A stretch of 64,000 nt of DNA, taken from positions 36,710,120-36,774,119 of the forward strand of contig NC_085141.1 in the NCBI RefSeq assembly GCF_024139115.2, written 5' to 3'. A program made the translations under genes and the position numbers. Position 1 is the stretch's first letter. Every line of letters starts with the position of its first letter. Under the pieces are notes generated by a model. The model searched no databases, was not told the DNA's origin, and worked only from the letters and a program-made list of their open reading frames with translations. This document shows, in pieces, positions 30,301-41,125 of the stretch. This DNA comes from Armigeres subalbatus (Eukaryota > Arthropoda > Insecta > Diptera > Culicidae).

Positions 30301-33300
30301 AAGTTTCTTCAGGAAATCCTTCGGAAGTTCCACCAACAATTCCTTCGGAAGTTCCTCCAACAATTCCTTCTGAAGTTCCTCCAGGAATTCCACCGGAAGT
30401 TCCTCCAGGAATTGTCTTCGAAAGTTCTCCCAGGAATTCCTTCGGAAGTTCCTCCAGGAATTCCTTCGGTAGTTCTTCCAGAAATTCCTTCGGTAGTTCC
30501 TCCAAGAATTCCTTCGGAAGTTCCTGCGGGAATTCCTCCGGAAGTTCCTCCGGGAATTCCTCCGGTAGTTCCTCCGAGAATTCATCCGGAAATTCCTCCA
30601 AAAGTTCCTCCAGAGTTCCTTCAGGAATTCCTCCGGAAGTTCCTCCGGGAATTTCTCCGGAAGTTCCTCCGGGAATTCCTCCGGAAGTTCCTCCGGGAAT
30701 TCCTCCGAAGTTCCTCCGGGAGTTCCTCCGAAGTTCCTCCTGGAGTTCCTCCGGAAGTTCCTCCGGGAGTTCCTCCGAGTTCCTCCGAGTTCCTCCTGGA
30801 GTTCCTCCGAAGTTCCTCCGGGAGTTCCTCCGAAGTTCCTCCGGAAGTTCCTCCAAAGTTCCTCCATGAGTTCCCCTGGAAGTTCCTCCGTGAGTTCCTC
30901 TGGAAGTTCCTCCGTGAGCTCCTCCGGAAATTCCTCCGGGAGCTCCTCCGGAAGTTCCTCCGAGTTCCTCCGGAAGTTCCTCCGGGAGTTCCTCCGGAAG
31001 TTCCTCCTGGAGTTCCTCCGAAGTTCCTCCGGAGTTCCTCCGGAAGTTCCTCCGAGTTCCTCCGAAGTTCCTCCGGGAGTTCCTCCGGAAGTTCCTCCGG
31101 AAGTTCATCCGGGAGTTCCTCCGGAAGTTCCTCCGGGAGTTCCTCCGAAGTTCCTCCTGGAGTTCCTCCGAAGTTCCTCCTGGAGTTCCTCCTGGGAGTT
31201 CCTCCGGAAGTTCCTCCGAGTTCCTCCGGAAGTTCCTCCGAAGTTCCTCCGAAGTTCCTCCGGAAGTTCCTCCGAAGTTCCTCCGGAAGTTCCTCCGGAA
31301 GTTCCTCCGAAGTTCCTCCGAAGTTCCTCCGGAAGTTCCTCCGAAGTTCCTCCGGAAGTTCCTCCGAAGTTCCTCCGGAAGTTCCTCCGGAAGTTCCTCC
31401 GAAGTTCCTCTGAAGTTCCTCCGAAGTTCCTCCGGAAGTTCCTCCGGGAGTTCCTCCTGAAGTTCCTCCGGGAGTTCCTCCGGAAGTTCCTCCGGGAGTT
31501 CCTCCGGAAGTTCCTCCTGGAGTTCCTCCGAAGTTCCTCCTGGAGTTCCTCCGGAAGTTCCTCCGGGAGTTCCTCCGGAAGTTCCTCCTGGGAGTTCCTC
31601 CGAAGTTCCTCCGAGTTCCTCCGGAAGTTCCTCCGGGAGTTCCTCCGGAAGTTCCTCCGAAGTTCCTCCGAGTTCCTCCGGAAGTTCCTCCGAAGTTCCT
31701 CCGGGAGTTCCTCCGGAAGTTCCTCCGGGAGTTCCTCCGAAGTTCCTCCTGGAGTTCCTCCGGAAGTTCCTCCTGAGTTCCTCCGGAAGTTCCTCCGGGA
31801 GTTCCTCCGAAGTTCCTCCGGGAGTTCCTCCGGAAGTTCCTCCAGGAGTTCCTCCGAAGTTCCTCCGAGTTCCTCCGAAGTTCCTCCAGGAATTCCTCCG
31901 GAAGTTCCTCCTGGAATTCCTCCGGAAGTTCCTCCGGGAGTTCCTCCGGAAGTTCCTCCGGGAGTTCCCCCGGGAGTTCATCCGGGAGTTCCTCCGGGAG
32001 TTCCTCCGGAAGTTCCTCCGCGAGTTCCTCCGGAAGTTCCTCCGGGAGTTCCTCCGGAAGTTCCTCCGAGTTCCTCCGGAAGTTCCTCCGGAAGTTCCTT
32101 CAGAAGTTCCTCCGGGAATTCCTCCGGAGTTCCTCCGGAGTTCCTCCGAAGTTCCTCCGAGTTCCTCCGGAAGTTCCTCCGAGTTCCTCCGGAAGTTCCT
32201 CCGGAGTTCCTCCGAAGTTCCTCCGGGAGTTCCTCCGGAAGTTCCTCCGAGTTCCTCCTGGAGTTCCTCCGGAAGTTCCTCCTGGAGTTCCTCCGGAAGT
32301 TCCTCCGGGAGTTCCTCCGAAGTTCCTCCGGGAGTTCCTCCGGAAGTTCCTCCGGGAGTTCCTCCGGAAGTTCCTCCAAGTTCCTCCGAAGTTCCTCCGG
32401 GAGTTCCTCCGAAGTTCCTCCGGGAGTTCCTCCGGAAGTTCCTCCTGGAGTTCCTCCTGAAGTTCCTCCTGGAGTTCCTCCGGAAGTTCCTCCGAAGTTC
32501 CTCCGAGTTCCTCCGGAAGTTCCTCCGGAAGTTCCCCCGGGAGTTCCTCCGGAAGTTCCCCCGGGGGTTCCTCCGGAAGTTCCTCCGGGAGTTCCTCCTG
32601 GAAGTTCCTCCGGAAGTTCCTCCGGGAGTTCCTCCGGAAGTTCCTCCGAGTTCCTCCGGAAGTTCCTCCGGGAGTTCCTCCGGAAGTTCCTCCTGGAGTT
32701 CCTCCTGAAGTTCCTCCGAGTTCCTCCGAAGTTCCTCCTGGAGTTCCTCCGAAGTTCCTCCCGAGTTCCTCCGGAAGTTCCCCCGGGAGTTCCTCCTGAG
32801 TTCCTCCGGGAGTTCCTCCGAAGTTCCTCCGGAGTTCCTCCGGGAGTTCCTCCGAAAGTTCCTCCGGAAGTTCCTCCGGGAGTTCCTCTGGAAGTTCCTC
32901 CGGAAGTTCCTCCGGAAGTTCCTCCGGAGTTCCTCCGAAGTTCCTCCTGGAGTTCCTCCGAAGTTCCTCCGAGTTCCTCCGGAAGTTCCTCCGAGTTCCT
33001 CCGAAGTTCCTCCGGGAGTTCCTCCAAGTTCCTCCGGGAGTTCCTCCGGAAGTTCCTCCGGGAGTTCCTCCGGAAGTTCCTCCGGGAGTTCCTCCGGAAG
33101 TTCCTCCTGGAGTTCCTCCGGAAGTTCCTCCGGGAGTTCCTCCGGAAGTTCCTCCGAGTTCCTCCGGAAGTTCCTCCGGGAGTTCCTCCGAAGTTCCTCC
33201 GAAGTTCCTCCGAAGTTCCTCCGGGAGTTCCTCCGGAAGTTCCTCCGGGAGTTCCTCCGGAAGTTCCTCCGAGTTCCTCCGAAGTTCCTCCGGAAGTTCC

Positions 33301-33506
33301 TCCGGAAGTTCCTCCTGGGAGTTCCTCCGGAAGTTCCTCCGGGAGTTCCTCCGAAGTTCCTCCGGGAGTTCCTCCGGAAGTTCCTCCGGGAGTTCCTCCG
33401 AAGTTCCTCCGAGTTCCTCCGAAGTTCCTCCGGGAGTTCCTCCGAAGTTCCTCCGGGAGTTCCTCCGAAGTTCCTCCGGGAGTTCCTCCAGAGTTCCTCC
33501 GGAAGT
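30301..33506. repeat. GGAAGTTCC minisatellite, 12/24-bp unit, left block
   Basis: The units are ttcctccggaag and ttcctccgggag, mostly alternating to give a 24-bp period. Units are quasi-palindromic (TTCC..GGAA). Because 12 and 24 are multiples of three and the unit has no stop, all frames stay open for long distances: a 1128-codon frame on the minus strand and an 899-codon frame on the plus strand are by-products. Their translations are repeats such as PEELPEEL, RRNSRRNF, GGTPGGTS, SSGSSSEV and KFLREFLR. The leftmost ~300 bp (aattcct variants) is more decayed. Confidence 0.93.
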
Positions 33507-34683
33507 TTTTTTTTTTTTTTTTTTTTATTAAAGAGGTTTGCAGCCCTAGGCTGACTCACCTCTAACCTTCAGATTTATTTACACTTTTGCAAACTTTTTT
33601 TTTACATTAAAATTGATTATACAATTCAAAGTAAATTATTCTCTATCAGAAATATTCCAGAGAACCCCAACAAGATCAAGCATTGCTATAATCATTGATT
33701 ACATGTTGACTGTTCTGGGAACCCTTGTTGAATTTCTTTCTCTCCTTTCCTTTCTTGGTTGATAACCGTCGCTTTTTGGCAGTTTCGCTAATGTGTGATG
33801 AAGAGCTATCGTTTGCGTCGTCGTCGTCGTCGTTATCGTTACTGCTCTGTTGATGTTGTGTGTCATCTAATGGTATTGTGGATAATGGCTTTGGTGTTTT
33901 CTGTAACAGTACAGTGCACGGCACGATCGGGGGGAACTCTTTTGGATTCAGCGAGCAATTGTTCGTTTGGTTTGATACCGCTAATGACGCTGCGATGCTT
34001 GGCGCTTTGGTATTTTTTGTGGTTGGTTGGGATATTTCGGCAGTCGTAGTCATCGATGCTTCCGTGCATTTTTGTTTCGGATGAGCGGTCTTAAGGCAGT
34101 AACGACATGATTTAGGCTGATCAGGGTAAGAAATTGTCGTCTCATGTCCACTTATGGTTACGAAGGATGGAATTGAGTTTTTCACTTTCATGTGCAGAAT
34201 TCTAACCCCATTGTACACCTGGGAAATAATTTTTCCAACGCTCCCTAGTCACGGATAGAACTTCACCGTATTGCCGGAGGAAATCAACTACAATAGTGTG
34301 CTTCATTGCCGGCGGTAAATCGAGCACACGCACGGCAACAGTGTCGCTATCCACATAAACGGGTATTTTAAAACCCTTATCACCGTGGAAGATCGAATGT
34401 CTATTGTTATGGAGCTGTTGATAGCGAGCAGCTATTTCACTATCTTTTAATTCAATATATACGCAATTGCGTATATTGTGCAACTGAATGCTTTCAGTTT
34501 CCGACAGATTCAACTGAATTTCTTTTTCGAGGAACTGCTGAACTTTTGTAGCATTAGGTCTTTCAGGTAAAACACTGAAATCAACTATTATCGTATTTTT
34601 TCTCGATACGTTCATATTGGCAATCGTACGAAGAGCACAAAGTGAAGCGAATGAAGAATCACGTCCGACGTCTATAAGCAAAG
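33507..34683 (-). mobile_element. ORF1-only LINE derivative, inserted in the minisatellite
   Basis: The T run at 33507-33527 is the complement of a poly(A) tail, so the element reads leftward from about 34683. It consists of ORF1 followed directly by a 3' untranslated region (about 33506-33675). No ORF2 sequence is present. The array continues on both sides. Target duplication cannot be told from the repeat itself. An ORF1-only LINE derivative resembles in layout the mammalian HAL1 elements, which lost ORF2; this is an analogy only. Confidence 0.78.
33676..34681 (-). pseudogene. LINE ORF1, RNA-binding zinc-knuckle protein, one frameshift
   Basis: The frame 34681-34202 gives NMNVSRKNTIIVDFSVLPER, then a helix/strand region ending RQYGEVLSVTRERWKNYFPG, which has the look of an RRM-like ORF1 fold. 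A single shift near 34205-34218 leads to the second frame (34218-33676): NGVRILHMKVKNSIPSFV, the zinc knuckle CRYCLKTAHPKQKC (C-x2-C-x4-H-x4-C), a Ser/Thr-rich linker, an Asp-rich tract and a Lys-rich tail (KKRRLSTKKGKERKK). Apart from the shift it is well preserved. It is known from Aedes LINEs by my recollection; the clade is not certain. Confidence 0.75.
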
Positions 34684-35975
34684 GCTATCAACTCCTCCGG
34701 AAGTTCCTCCGGGAGTTCCTCCGGAAGTTCCTCCGGGAGTTCCTCCGGAAGTTCCTCCGGGAGTTCCTCCGGAAGTTCCTCCGGGAGTTCCTCCGGAAGT
34801 TCCTCCGGGAGTTCCTCCGGAAGTTCCTCCGGGAGTTCCTCCGGAAGTTCCTCCGGGAGTTCCTCCGGAAGTTCCTCCGGAAGTTCCCTTGGGAGTTCCT
34901 CCGGAAGTTCCCGCCTGAATTCCTCCGGAAGTTCCTCCGGGAATTCCTCCGGAAGTTCCTCCGGGAATTCCTCCGGAAGTTCCTCCGGGAGTTCCTCCGG
35001 GAGTTCCTTCGGAAGTTCCTCCGAATTCCTCCGGAAGTTCCTCCGAATTCCTCCGAAGTTCCTCCGGGAATTCCTCCGAAGTTCCTCCGGGAATTCCTCC
35101 GAAGTTCCTCCGGGAATTCCTCCGGAAGTTCCTCCGGGAATTCCTCCGGAAGTTCCTCCGGGAATTCCTCCGGAAGTTCCTCCGGGAATTCCTCCGGAAG
35201 TTCCTCCGGGAATTCCTCTTCCCGGAGGAATTCTTTGAGGAATTCCTGGAGGAATTCCCGGGGGAACTTCCTGTGGAGGTGGAGGTCACACAGGATTGAA
35301 TCTTCCGTCAGGAATTCCTCCGGAAGTTCCGTCAGGAATTCCTCCTGAAGTTCCATCAGGAATGACTGACGGAACTTCTGGAGGAATTCCTGACGGAACT
35401 TCCGGAGGAATTCCTGACGGAACTTCCGGAGGAATTCCTGACGGAACTTCCGGAGGAATTCCTGACGGAACTTCCGGAGGAATTCCTGACGGAACTTCCG
35501 GAGGAATTCCTGACGGAACTTCCGGAGGAATTCCTGACGGAACTTCCGGAGGAATTCCTGACGGAACTTCCGGAGGAATTCCTGACGGAACTTCCGGAGG
35601 AATTCCTGACGGAACTTCCGGAGGAATTCCTGACGGAACTTCCGGAGGAATTCCTGACAGAACTTCCGGAGGAATTCCTGACGGAACTTCCGGAGGAATT
35701 CCTGGAGGAACTGCCGAAGGAATTCCGGGAGGAACTTCCGGAGGAATTCCTGGAGGAACTTCCGGAGGAATTCCTGGAGGAACTTCCGGAGGAATTCCTG
35801 GAGGAACTTCCGGAGGAATTCCTGGAGGAACTTCCGGAGGAATTCCTGGAGGAACTTCCGCAGGAATTCCTGGAGGAACTTCCGGAGGAATTCCTGGAGG
35901 AACTTCCGGAGGAATTCCTGGAGGAACTTCCGGAGGAATTGCTGAAAGAACTTTCGAAAGATTTTTTTTCTGGAG
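34684..35975. repeat. GGAAGTTCC/GGAATTCC minisatellite, right block with homogenised sub-blocks
   Basis: Sub-blocks of near-identical 24-mers follow each other: tcctccggaag+ttcctccgggag (about 34690-34880), a mixed zone, tcctccggaag+ttcctccgggaa (about 35070-35215), a scrambled zone (35216-35370), ggaattcctgac+ggaacttccgga (about 35373-35700, ~13-14 copies) and ggaattcctgga+ggaacttccgga (about 35700-35940, ~10 copies). The last two blocks have the opposite strand polarity from the rest. Confidence 0.93.
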
Positions 35976-36504
35976 AAATCACTCGATGAATCTTCTTAGT
36001 AATTCGTGGAGAACATCCTGAAAGCTTCCCAGCCCCTTCAACAACCCTCGTCAGTCAACAACCCGATGGTGTTTAGGGTACGCGCCTTACCGTCACGGCT
36101 GCCTGATGACGACTGACAACTTACCCGAATAAATGGCAACCGAACAATGCAACGATCATAAAGAAAGGAATAAGAAAAATTAATAAAACATCCTGAAAGC
36201 TTCCGAAGAAATCCGGAGAATTGCATAAAATTAGCCTACACCAACCCACACCGCAGCGCCACCGCCGCTGGCTGAAAATGACCTTTTCGCCGCCGCCGAT
36301 AAAATTTCAATCGGAGCATACGTCTAGATACAACGAAATCTGAGAGATAAGCAGAAATAATCTGTGCTCCAAAATTTTTATCTGGAAATTTATCTTGGAT
36401 TGAACTGACTTACTAGCCATAACGGGGTTACCTGTTGGATCAGATTTCTTGAAATTTACAAAATAATAAAAGTCATTGGATTGAATGTACGGAATCAGAT
36501 ACAT
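35976..36504. other. Spacer with short CCG-rich stretch
   Basis: No gene. Positions 36240-36300 are rich in accgccgccg-type words and resemble 60124-60230. The remainder has no recognised structure. Confidence 0.4.
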
Positions 36505-36699
36505 ATAGGGAATGGCGGCTTCGGCAGGTTTTGTTCTATTATTGTCAGGGGGTTTTTTATTACTGATTATGCTCAAATTTGGCATAAACATTCTTTGCAT
36601 TCCAAAGAATATTGTGGATAAATTTCATAAAATTTGGTCGACAAAAACCCCACTGACAATAATAGAACGAATCCTGCCAAAGCCGTATTTTCCCCTATT
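36505..36699. mobile_element. Foldback element with ~50-bp inverted arms
   Basis: The left arm (36505-36558: tataggg, ggcggcttcggcaggtt, tctattattgtcagggg) is mirrored by the right arm (36645-36699: cactgacaataatagaacga, cctgccaaagccg, ttcccctattt). The spacer is about 87 bp and AT-rich. No coding content and no clear target duplication. Confidence 0.72.
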
Positions 36700-36852
36700 T
36701 AGATTGTTGCTACTTTTCCCGATATTTCAATATCACAACACAACACTGAAAAACATTTAAACGTTCTGCGTAGTTTGTGTACATGAAGCTTACAAATTGT
36801 TTCATATCTGTACACGGAGTCGCTGCCGCATCATTTCGTTCTAGCTATTTAG

Positions 36853-36927
36853 GGTCACACAGGATTGAATCCTCGACCTCCTGCTTGTAGGACAAAAGTA
36901 ATATTCACTAGACCACCGAGCTCGTCA
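36853..36927 (-). mobile_element. tRNA-derived SINE head, inverted
   Basis: On the minus strand the A-box-like gagctcggtggtctagtg (36924-36907) and the B-box-like ggattcaatcc (36872-36862) sit at tRNA-like spacing. The head resembles that of the SINE at 22683. The body is not recognisable on either side. Confidence 0.6.
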
Positions 36928-37140
36928 TTTGAAGAAGGAATAATTGTGGATATTCTGAGGATTTTTTGCAGAAAAAATTACCACCGCTATATTTTATATA
37001 TATTCCAATCGAAAGAACTGTCGAATGACGTTTTGTTGGATGACATTCAGTTTGAAAACATTACATTCCTTTCGACCTTATGTGATTCGACGACTTTCAA
37101 ACACTCCTAAGGTAATGTTTCATATCCTATAAGCATCATG

Positions 37141-37435
37141 GGGCCCTCCTTAGCCGTGCGGTAAGACGCGCGACTACAAAGCAATACCATGCTGAGGGTG
37201 GCTGGGTTCGATTCCCGGTGCCGGTCTAGGGAATTTTTCGGATTGGAAATTGTCTCGACTTCCCTGGGCATAAAAGTATCATCGTGTTAGCCTCATGATA
37301 TACGAATGCAAAAATGGTAACTTGGCTTAGAAACCTCGCAGTTAATAACTGTGGAAGTGCTTAATGAACACTAAGCTGCGAGGCGGCTCTGTCCCAGTGT
37401 GGGGATGTAATGCCAATAAGAAGAAGAAGAAGAAG
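37141..37435 (+). mobile_element. tRNA-derived SINE (Feilai-like), complete, with 10-bp target duplication
   Basis: The 295-bp element starts ggccctccttagccgtgcgg and ends with an (AAG)n tail. Direct repeats aagcatcatg flank it at 37131-37140 and 37436-37445. The A box (tagccgtgcggtaag) and the consensus B box (gggttcgattccc) are present, so RNA polymerase III promoter elements look intact. It is close in sequence to the truncated copy at 29276-29495. The name Feilai-like rests on recalled family features. Confidence 0.88.
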
Positions 37436-37445
37436 AAGCATCATG

Positions 37446-38872
37446 TGCATTATTTTTCGATGAATTCAAAAATTTACAATGTGAAATGTGTGTATTTTAA
37501 AGTATTCAAGTTCGAGTATTCGTTAAGCAGTGATGACCTTTTCAGTGCACGCGAAAGAAAAAAAAAATGTTGCGCACTCCATTTCGTGCCCCTATCTCAA
37601 TTCTATCAATATGAAACCACACGTGCCCCATTAGCAGCCGTAGTGTTTCCCATCCAAAAAACGGAACACAGACAACAGCACCTGGAGGAACTGGATGGTC
37701 CCGCACCGCCGCAATTCCGAGATGGGGAGGGAGGAAGCGAATAATTGAATCCATTTTGGTCCGGGTTGATTTATTTTCGGTGGTTTCGCTGGAAACGCCC
37801 AGAAGCCCGGGTTAGGAAACTGACTGCGAATTTTGGATGACTGATTACTCAAAGTGGTGTCGATGAACAACCAACATCCATCTACCTGTGATGGTGTACA
37901 AGGGAAACAGGGGAAGGGTAAATGAAATTAAGGGTTTGACACACAAACAAATTCGGGCACGAACATTTGTCCCGGAACTTTTAATTTACTCGCTAATTGA
38001 AGATAATGCGACATTTTGTGTATCAAAGCGCCACCGGACGTGACCCCTGTAATTAAATTTCACTATAAACCGAACTTAATTGATATGGCCATTGTGAGAA
38101 ACTAAAGTATCAAAATTTGTTCTCTTGATGTAAGCTTCCTGGTAGCAGTTTTCGCGTCACTCAATTTAAAATTCCTAAAAAATCAGTTCGTTTCCATTTG
38201 AAGCTTACGCAACTTTCCTAGATACCGATAGATAGCAAAAGATAAACATATCCTCATGTAGGTAAAGGTGAAACCGGCATGTGATACACGCACTTCGCAG
38301 AAAAAGGTCACCTTAGGTGCTCTCAGTCTATTAGATAACATAGTTTATGTACGAACTCAGACTTGGCACACAGCAGTTCTTGTTATTTTTGTGGATTATT
38401 CAAATGAGTTTATTCTCACGACTAGTACCTACCCCGAGCAGACGATGTTTTTCGATATTAGAGCTAAAAAGAACAGACAATATATCAGTAATAAAAACAG
38501 CAGTTGGTCTGAAAATTAATTAATTCTAGTTTTTGAATCTCTTCCTTTACATATTCCACATGTATTAAAATTGAATTATATATCATCATCACCAATATCA
38601 TCATTTATGAGTAAGTCTGAATTTCATTTTGAGTTGTTAAAGTGTTGCGTGGTTATTGATTTTTTTCAAATTTCAAATGGTCAACTATCCATGTTACTTC
38701 GTTTGGAAATCGAATGATTGATTTGATGCCAAGTGCCATATTGATCTCACCAAAGTTATAAGCTGTTCAGCCAGCCTCAGCGTCTACATAAAGTTTTCCA
38801 ACTCAAATCTGATTATGTTCGTACAAACGACAACTCTGCAAGAGATAGACTTTTGCCACTTACTTGCTCACC
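37446..38872. other. Spacer without recognised gene
   Basis: AT-rich, with short frames lacking motifs. No tandem or inverted repeat caught my eye. It may be single-copy host DNA (intergenic or intronic). Confidence 0.4.
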
Positions 38873-39208
38873 TCAAACCACCTCACGAAGAGTTGAATTA
38901 TTTTTGGAAAAATTATCGATGAAAAATGAATCAGATGAAAGATCTCCATGATTACTTTTCGATTCATTCGAAACGATTTTTATTCTTGAGTCTTCAAACC
39001 CCGTCTTCTGGTATCCGTCTTTACCCGTAGGGGTTTTCTGTTCTTCCAGTTGTTGTTCTTTTATTTCTCGTAATTTATTGATTGATACAGGTGAAAGATC
39101 CCCGTTTGTATTCTCCCAAGTCTCAGATATCACGCGATTTTTCTTCCTCCACCGAACCAGCCAGCCAAGTTTACCATCCCACAGGCTAGCGAGCCAGCGG
39201 TCGGTCAT
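38873..39208 (-). CDS. Unassigned 111-codon open frame
   Basis: The minus-strand frame from the ATG at 39208 to the stop at 38873 starts MTDRWLASLWDGKLGWLVRW and continues as a hydrophilic, charged, Ser/Asn/Lys-rich chain (INKLREIKEQQLEEQKTP). It has balanced amino-acid usage unlike the repeat-derived frames, and no transposon motif. A donor-like gag|gtgagc lies just past the stop (about 38868-38876). Region 39200-39650 upstream is locally CG-richer. It could be a small host exon or chance; I know no homologue and assign no function. Confidence 0.2.
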   Translation of the reverse strand: MTDRWLASLWDGKLGWLVRWRKKNRVISETWENTNGDLSPVSINKLREIKEQQLEEQKTPTGKDGYQKTGFEDSRIKIVSNESKSNHGDLSSDSFFIDNFSKNNSTLREVV

Positions 39209-40090
39209 GTCAGTTCGGGGTCAATGATGAAGTAAATATTTGTATCGGTATTCAATGGCAATAAATGAAGAGGAAAAAAAATACGAAAGAAAGCAGTCCG
39301 AAATTTTCCCGTCGTTTGACGGCCACGGCCGCGCTATGCCGCACCAGACAGCGTACGACGAAGTGTGGAAAACAGCACCCCAGCGCAGTGGAGGGAAAAT
39401 CGAAAAAAAAAAAAAGAGCAACGAACGAACGGCGACGGCGATCTACGGTGTGGTGGAATCTAACAACAAGAAAATATATCGATTGTAAAAGCCGTTACTT
39501 TATGGCGAAGCTAAACATAGCTGGAGAATTATTATTGAATCGCACCGCACAGACAATCAGTCGGGGAGAAGTACGGAGAACGACATCAACGACGTATAAA
39601 CTATTTACGACTTTCATGTTCAGCTGGGAAATTTGGCTTTATGAATAGGACCTTTGTCTTACATGAGTCGGATAGCAAGTAGCAGGTCGATGCGTTATTT
39701 CAAATCTTTAGATTCTTTAGTTTATGTAATAAAGCTACAAACAATGTAGACAATGCTCACATTGTCGAATCAGATCGTAAAATGATTTCGGAAAAGTAAA
39801 CCTTATACATATGGCTATTATTCGTTATAAGACCTACAGCGTATATTTTTGATGCATAGATTTTAATTATTTTTTTTTTAAACTAGGCATTTAACACTTT
39901 TTGCAGTTATTGATTTTATTTCTGTTGCGGAAGCTATTGGCTGGTGGCTTTGAACCGATGCTCACAACAAATAAAATACATATTTGTAATTCATTAGCTA
40001 AAAAACTGAAATAATATATTTATTGATAGTTATTTACAGCTTTTTAGCGTTTACCAATGGTCAACCTGGCGACATTTAGTGGTTGGATTT
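39209..40090. other. Spacer; locally CG-rich, then AT-rich
   Basis: Positions 39300-39480 contain CG-rich words (gacggccacggccgcgctat, gcgacggcgatctacgg) unusual for the surroundings and could be a promoter or exon. The remainder is AT-rich with no structure. Confidence 0.35.
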
Positions 40091-40275
40091 AAGGTTCCCC
40101 CAAACACACGCGATGCGACAGTCGCGACGCGATTCTATCGCTTGACGACAGCGATTCTGTCGTCGTTGGTATGGAATCGTAAATAGAACATTGCCTGCAG
40201 CGACCCAACGATAGAATCGCGGCGACTAGTTGTCGCCATCGCGGCGATGAAATCGCTTAGGTCTGGGGAAGCCTT
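40091..40275. mobile_element. 185-bp short inverted-repeat element
   Basis: The ends aaggttcccccaaac (40091) and gtctggggaagcctt (to 40275) are imperfect inverted repeats, and subterminal gcgatgcgac/gcgacg words recur inside in both orientations (about 40112-40255). Non-coding. No convincing target duplication seen. Confidence 0.65.
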
Positions 40276-40380
40276 TACTCTTTAGCTGATGCAGCAAGCT
40301 CCGTCACACCTCTAACTTCATACCAACTGACATAGCAAACTAAACCAAAAAGTCGAGGAGCAAATAAATGTGTAACTTAT

Positions 40381-40686
40381 TTGAATACTCATTCCGAGAC
40401 ATCATCACAGGAAGAAGACGAGACCAGTTTCCCCAGAAAATCATATGCCCCACCGATACACGACGAATGTCCGATCTGCAAAGGGACCTGTAAGTCGACG
40501 GGTAAGTGCAAGCGTTTCTTGGAGCTCACCAGGGACTCTACATGGGCTATAGTTCGAGAACTTGGACTATGTCGAACTCAAACACACGCCTTTGAGTTCC
40601 GAGCAAAACCGTGTGGTAAAAATTATTGTACGATCAGACACAACGAATTGTTACACAATGAACAAAAGGAAACTCCTCTGCTGTAA
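40381..40686 (+). pseudogene. BEL/Pao Gag C-terminal zinc knuckles (pseudogene)
   Basis: The frame shows CPICKGTCKSTGKCKRFLEL, then WAIVRELGLCRT and a Cys/His cluster (CGKNYCTIRHNELLH), the signature of the BEL/Pao nucleocapsid region. In active elements it binds genomic RNA in the particle. One expected Cys after LGLCRT is not seen, consistent with decay. The reading stops at 40686; protease follows in another frame. Confidence 0.8.
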
Positions 40687-40794
40687 CTGAAAGTGAAACT
40701 CAATCTGAAGAAAAATGTGGCCCCAAGCAAGGATGCAACGTGCATATCACGAAAACGAGCGCCGTATTGTTTCGCTATCTTCCTGTAGTTCTAA

Positions 40795-41125
40795 AATGAC
40801 ACAAGCGAATAATTCGCACCTATGCCTTACTAGATGAAGGAGCGGAATAAACACTAATCAACCAGGATCTTGCAGAGGAATTAGAACTGGATGATCCCCT
40901 TGATCCGCTGTTCTTGGGATGGACAGGATTGGGATGATCGCGGATTGTGAATCTACACATCGCAGGACCAGAAAATGAAGAGAAGCTGTTTTCATTAGAT
41001 GGAGTGAGGACCGTCGAAAATTTCGCATTGCCTTCACAAACGATGGACATAAATGTACCCAATTCATCCGAGGGCTTCCAATAAATTCTCACCAAGACGT
41101 CAGTCCACGAATCTTAATTGGCATG
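40795..41125 (+). pseudogene. BEL/Pao aspartic protease (pseudogene)
   Basis: Translation around 40802-40880 gives RIIRTYALLDEGAE, the active-site box with its Asp, followed by a stop and TLINQDLAEELEL. Stops occur near 40848 and 40936 in that frame. The protease cuts the polyprotein in active elements; this copy cannot be expressed. Confidence 0.65.

Noticed and set aside
30173..33559. Open frames of 1128 codons (minus) and 899 codons (plus), seemingly giant repeat proteins
   Set aside because: They are products of a 12/24-bp minisatellite with no stop codon in any frame. Both strands and several frames are open at once, and variants follow the DNA unit, not a protein unit.
34617..36021. 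Pro/Ser/Gly repeat frames of about 200-240 codons that resemble silk or collagen-like proteins
   Set aside because: Same minisatellite effect; the frames shift identity at each variant block and are open on both strands.
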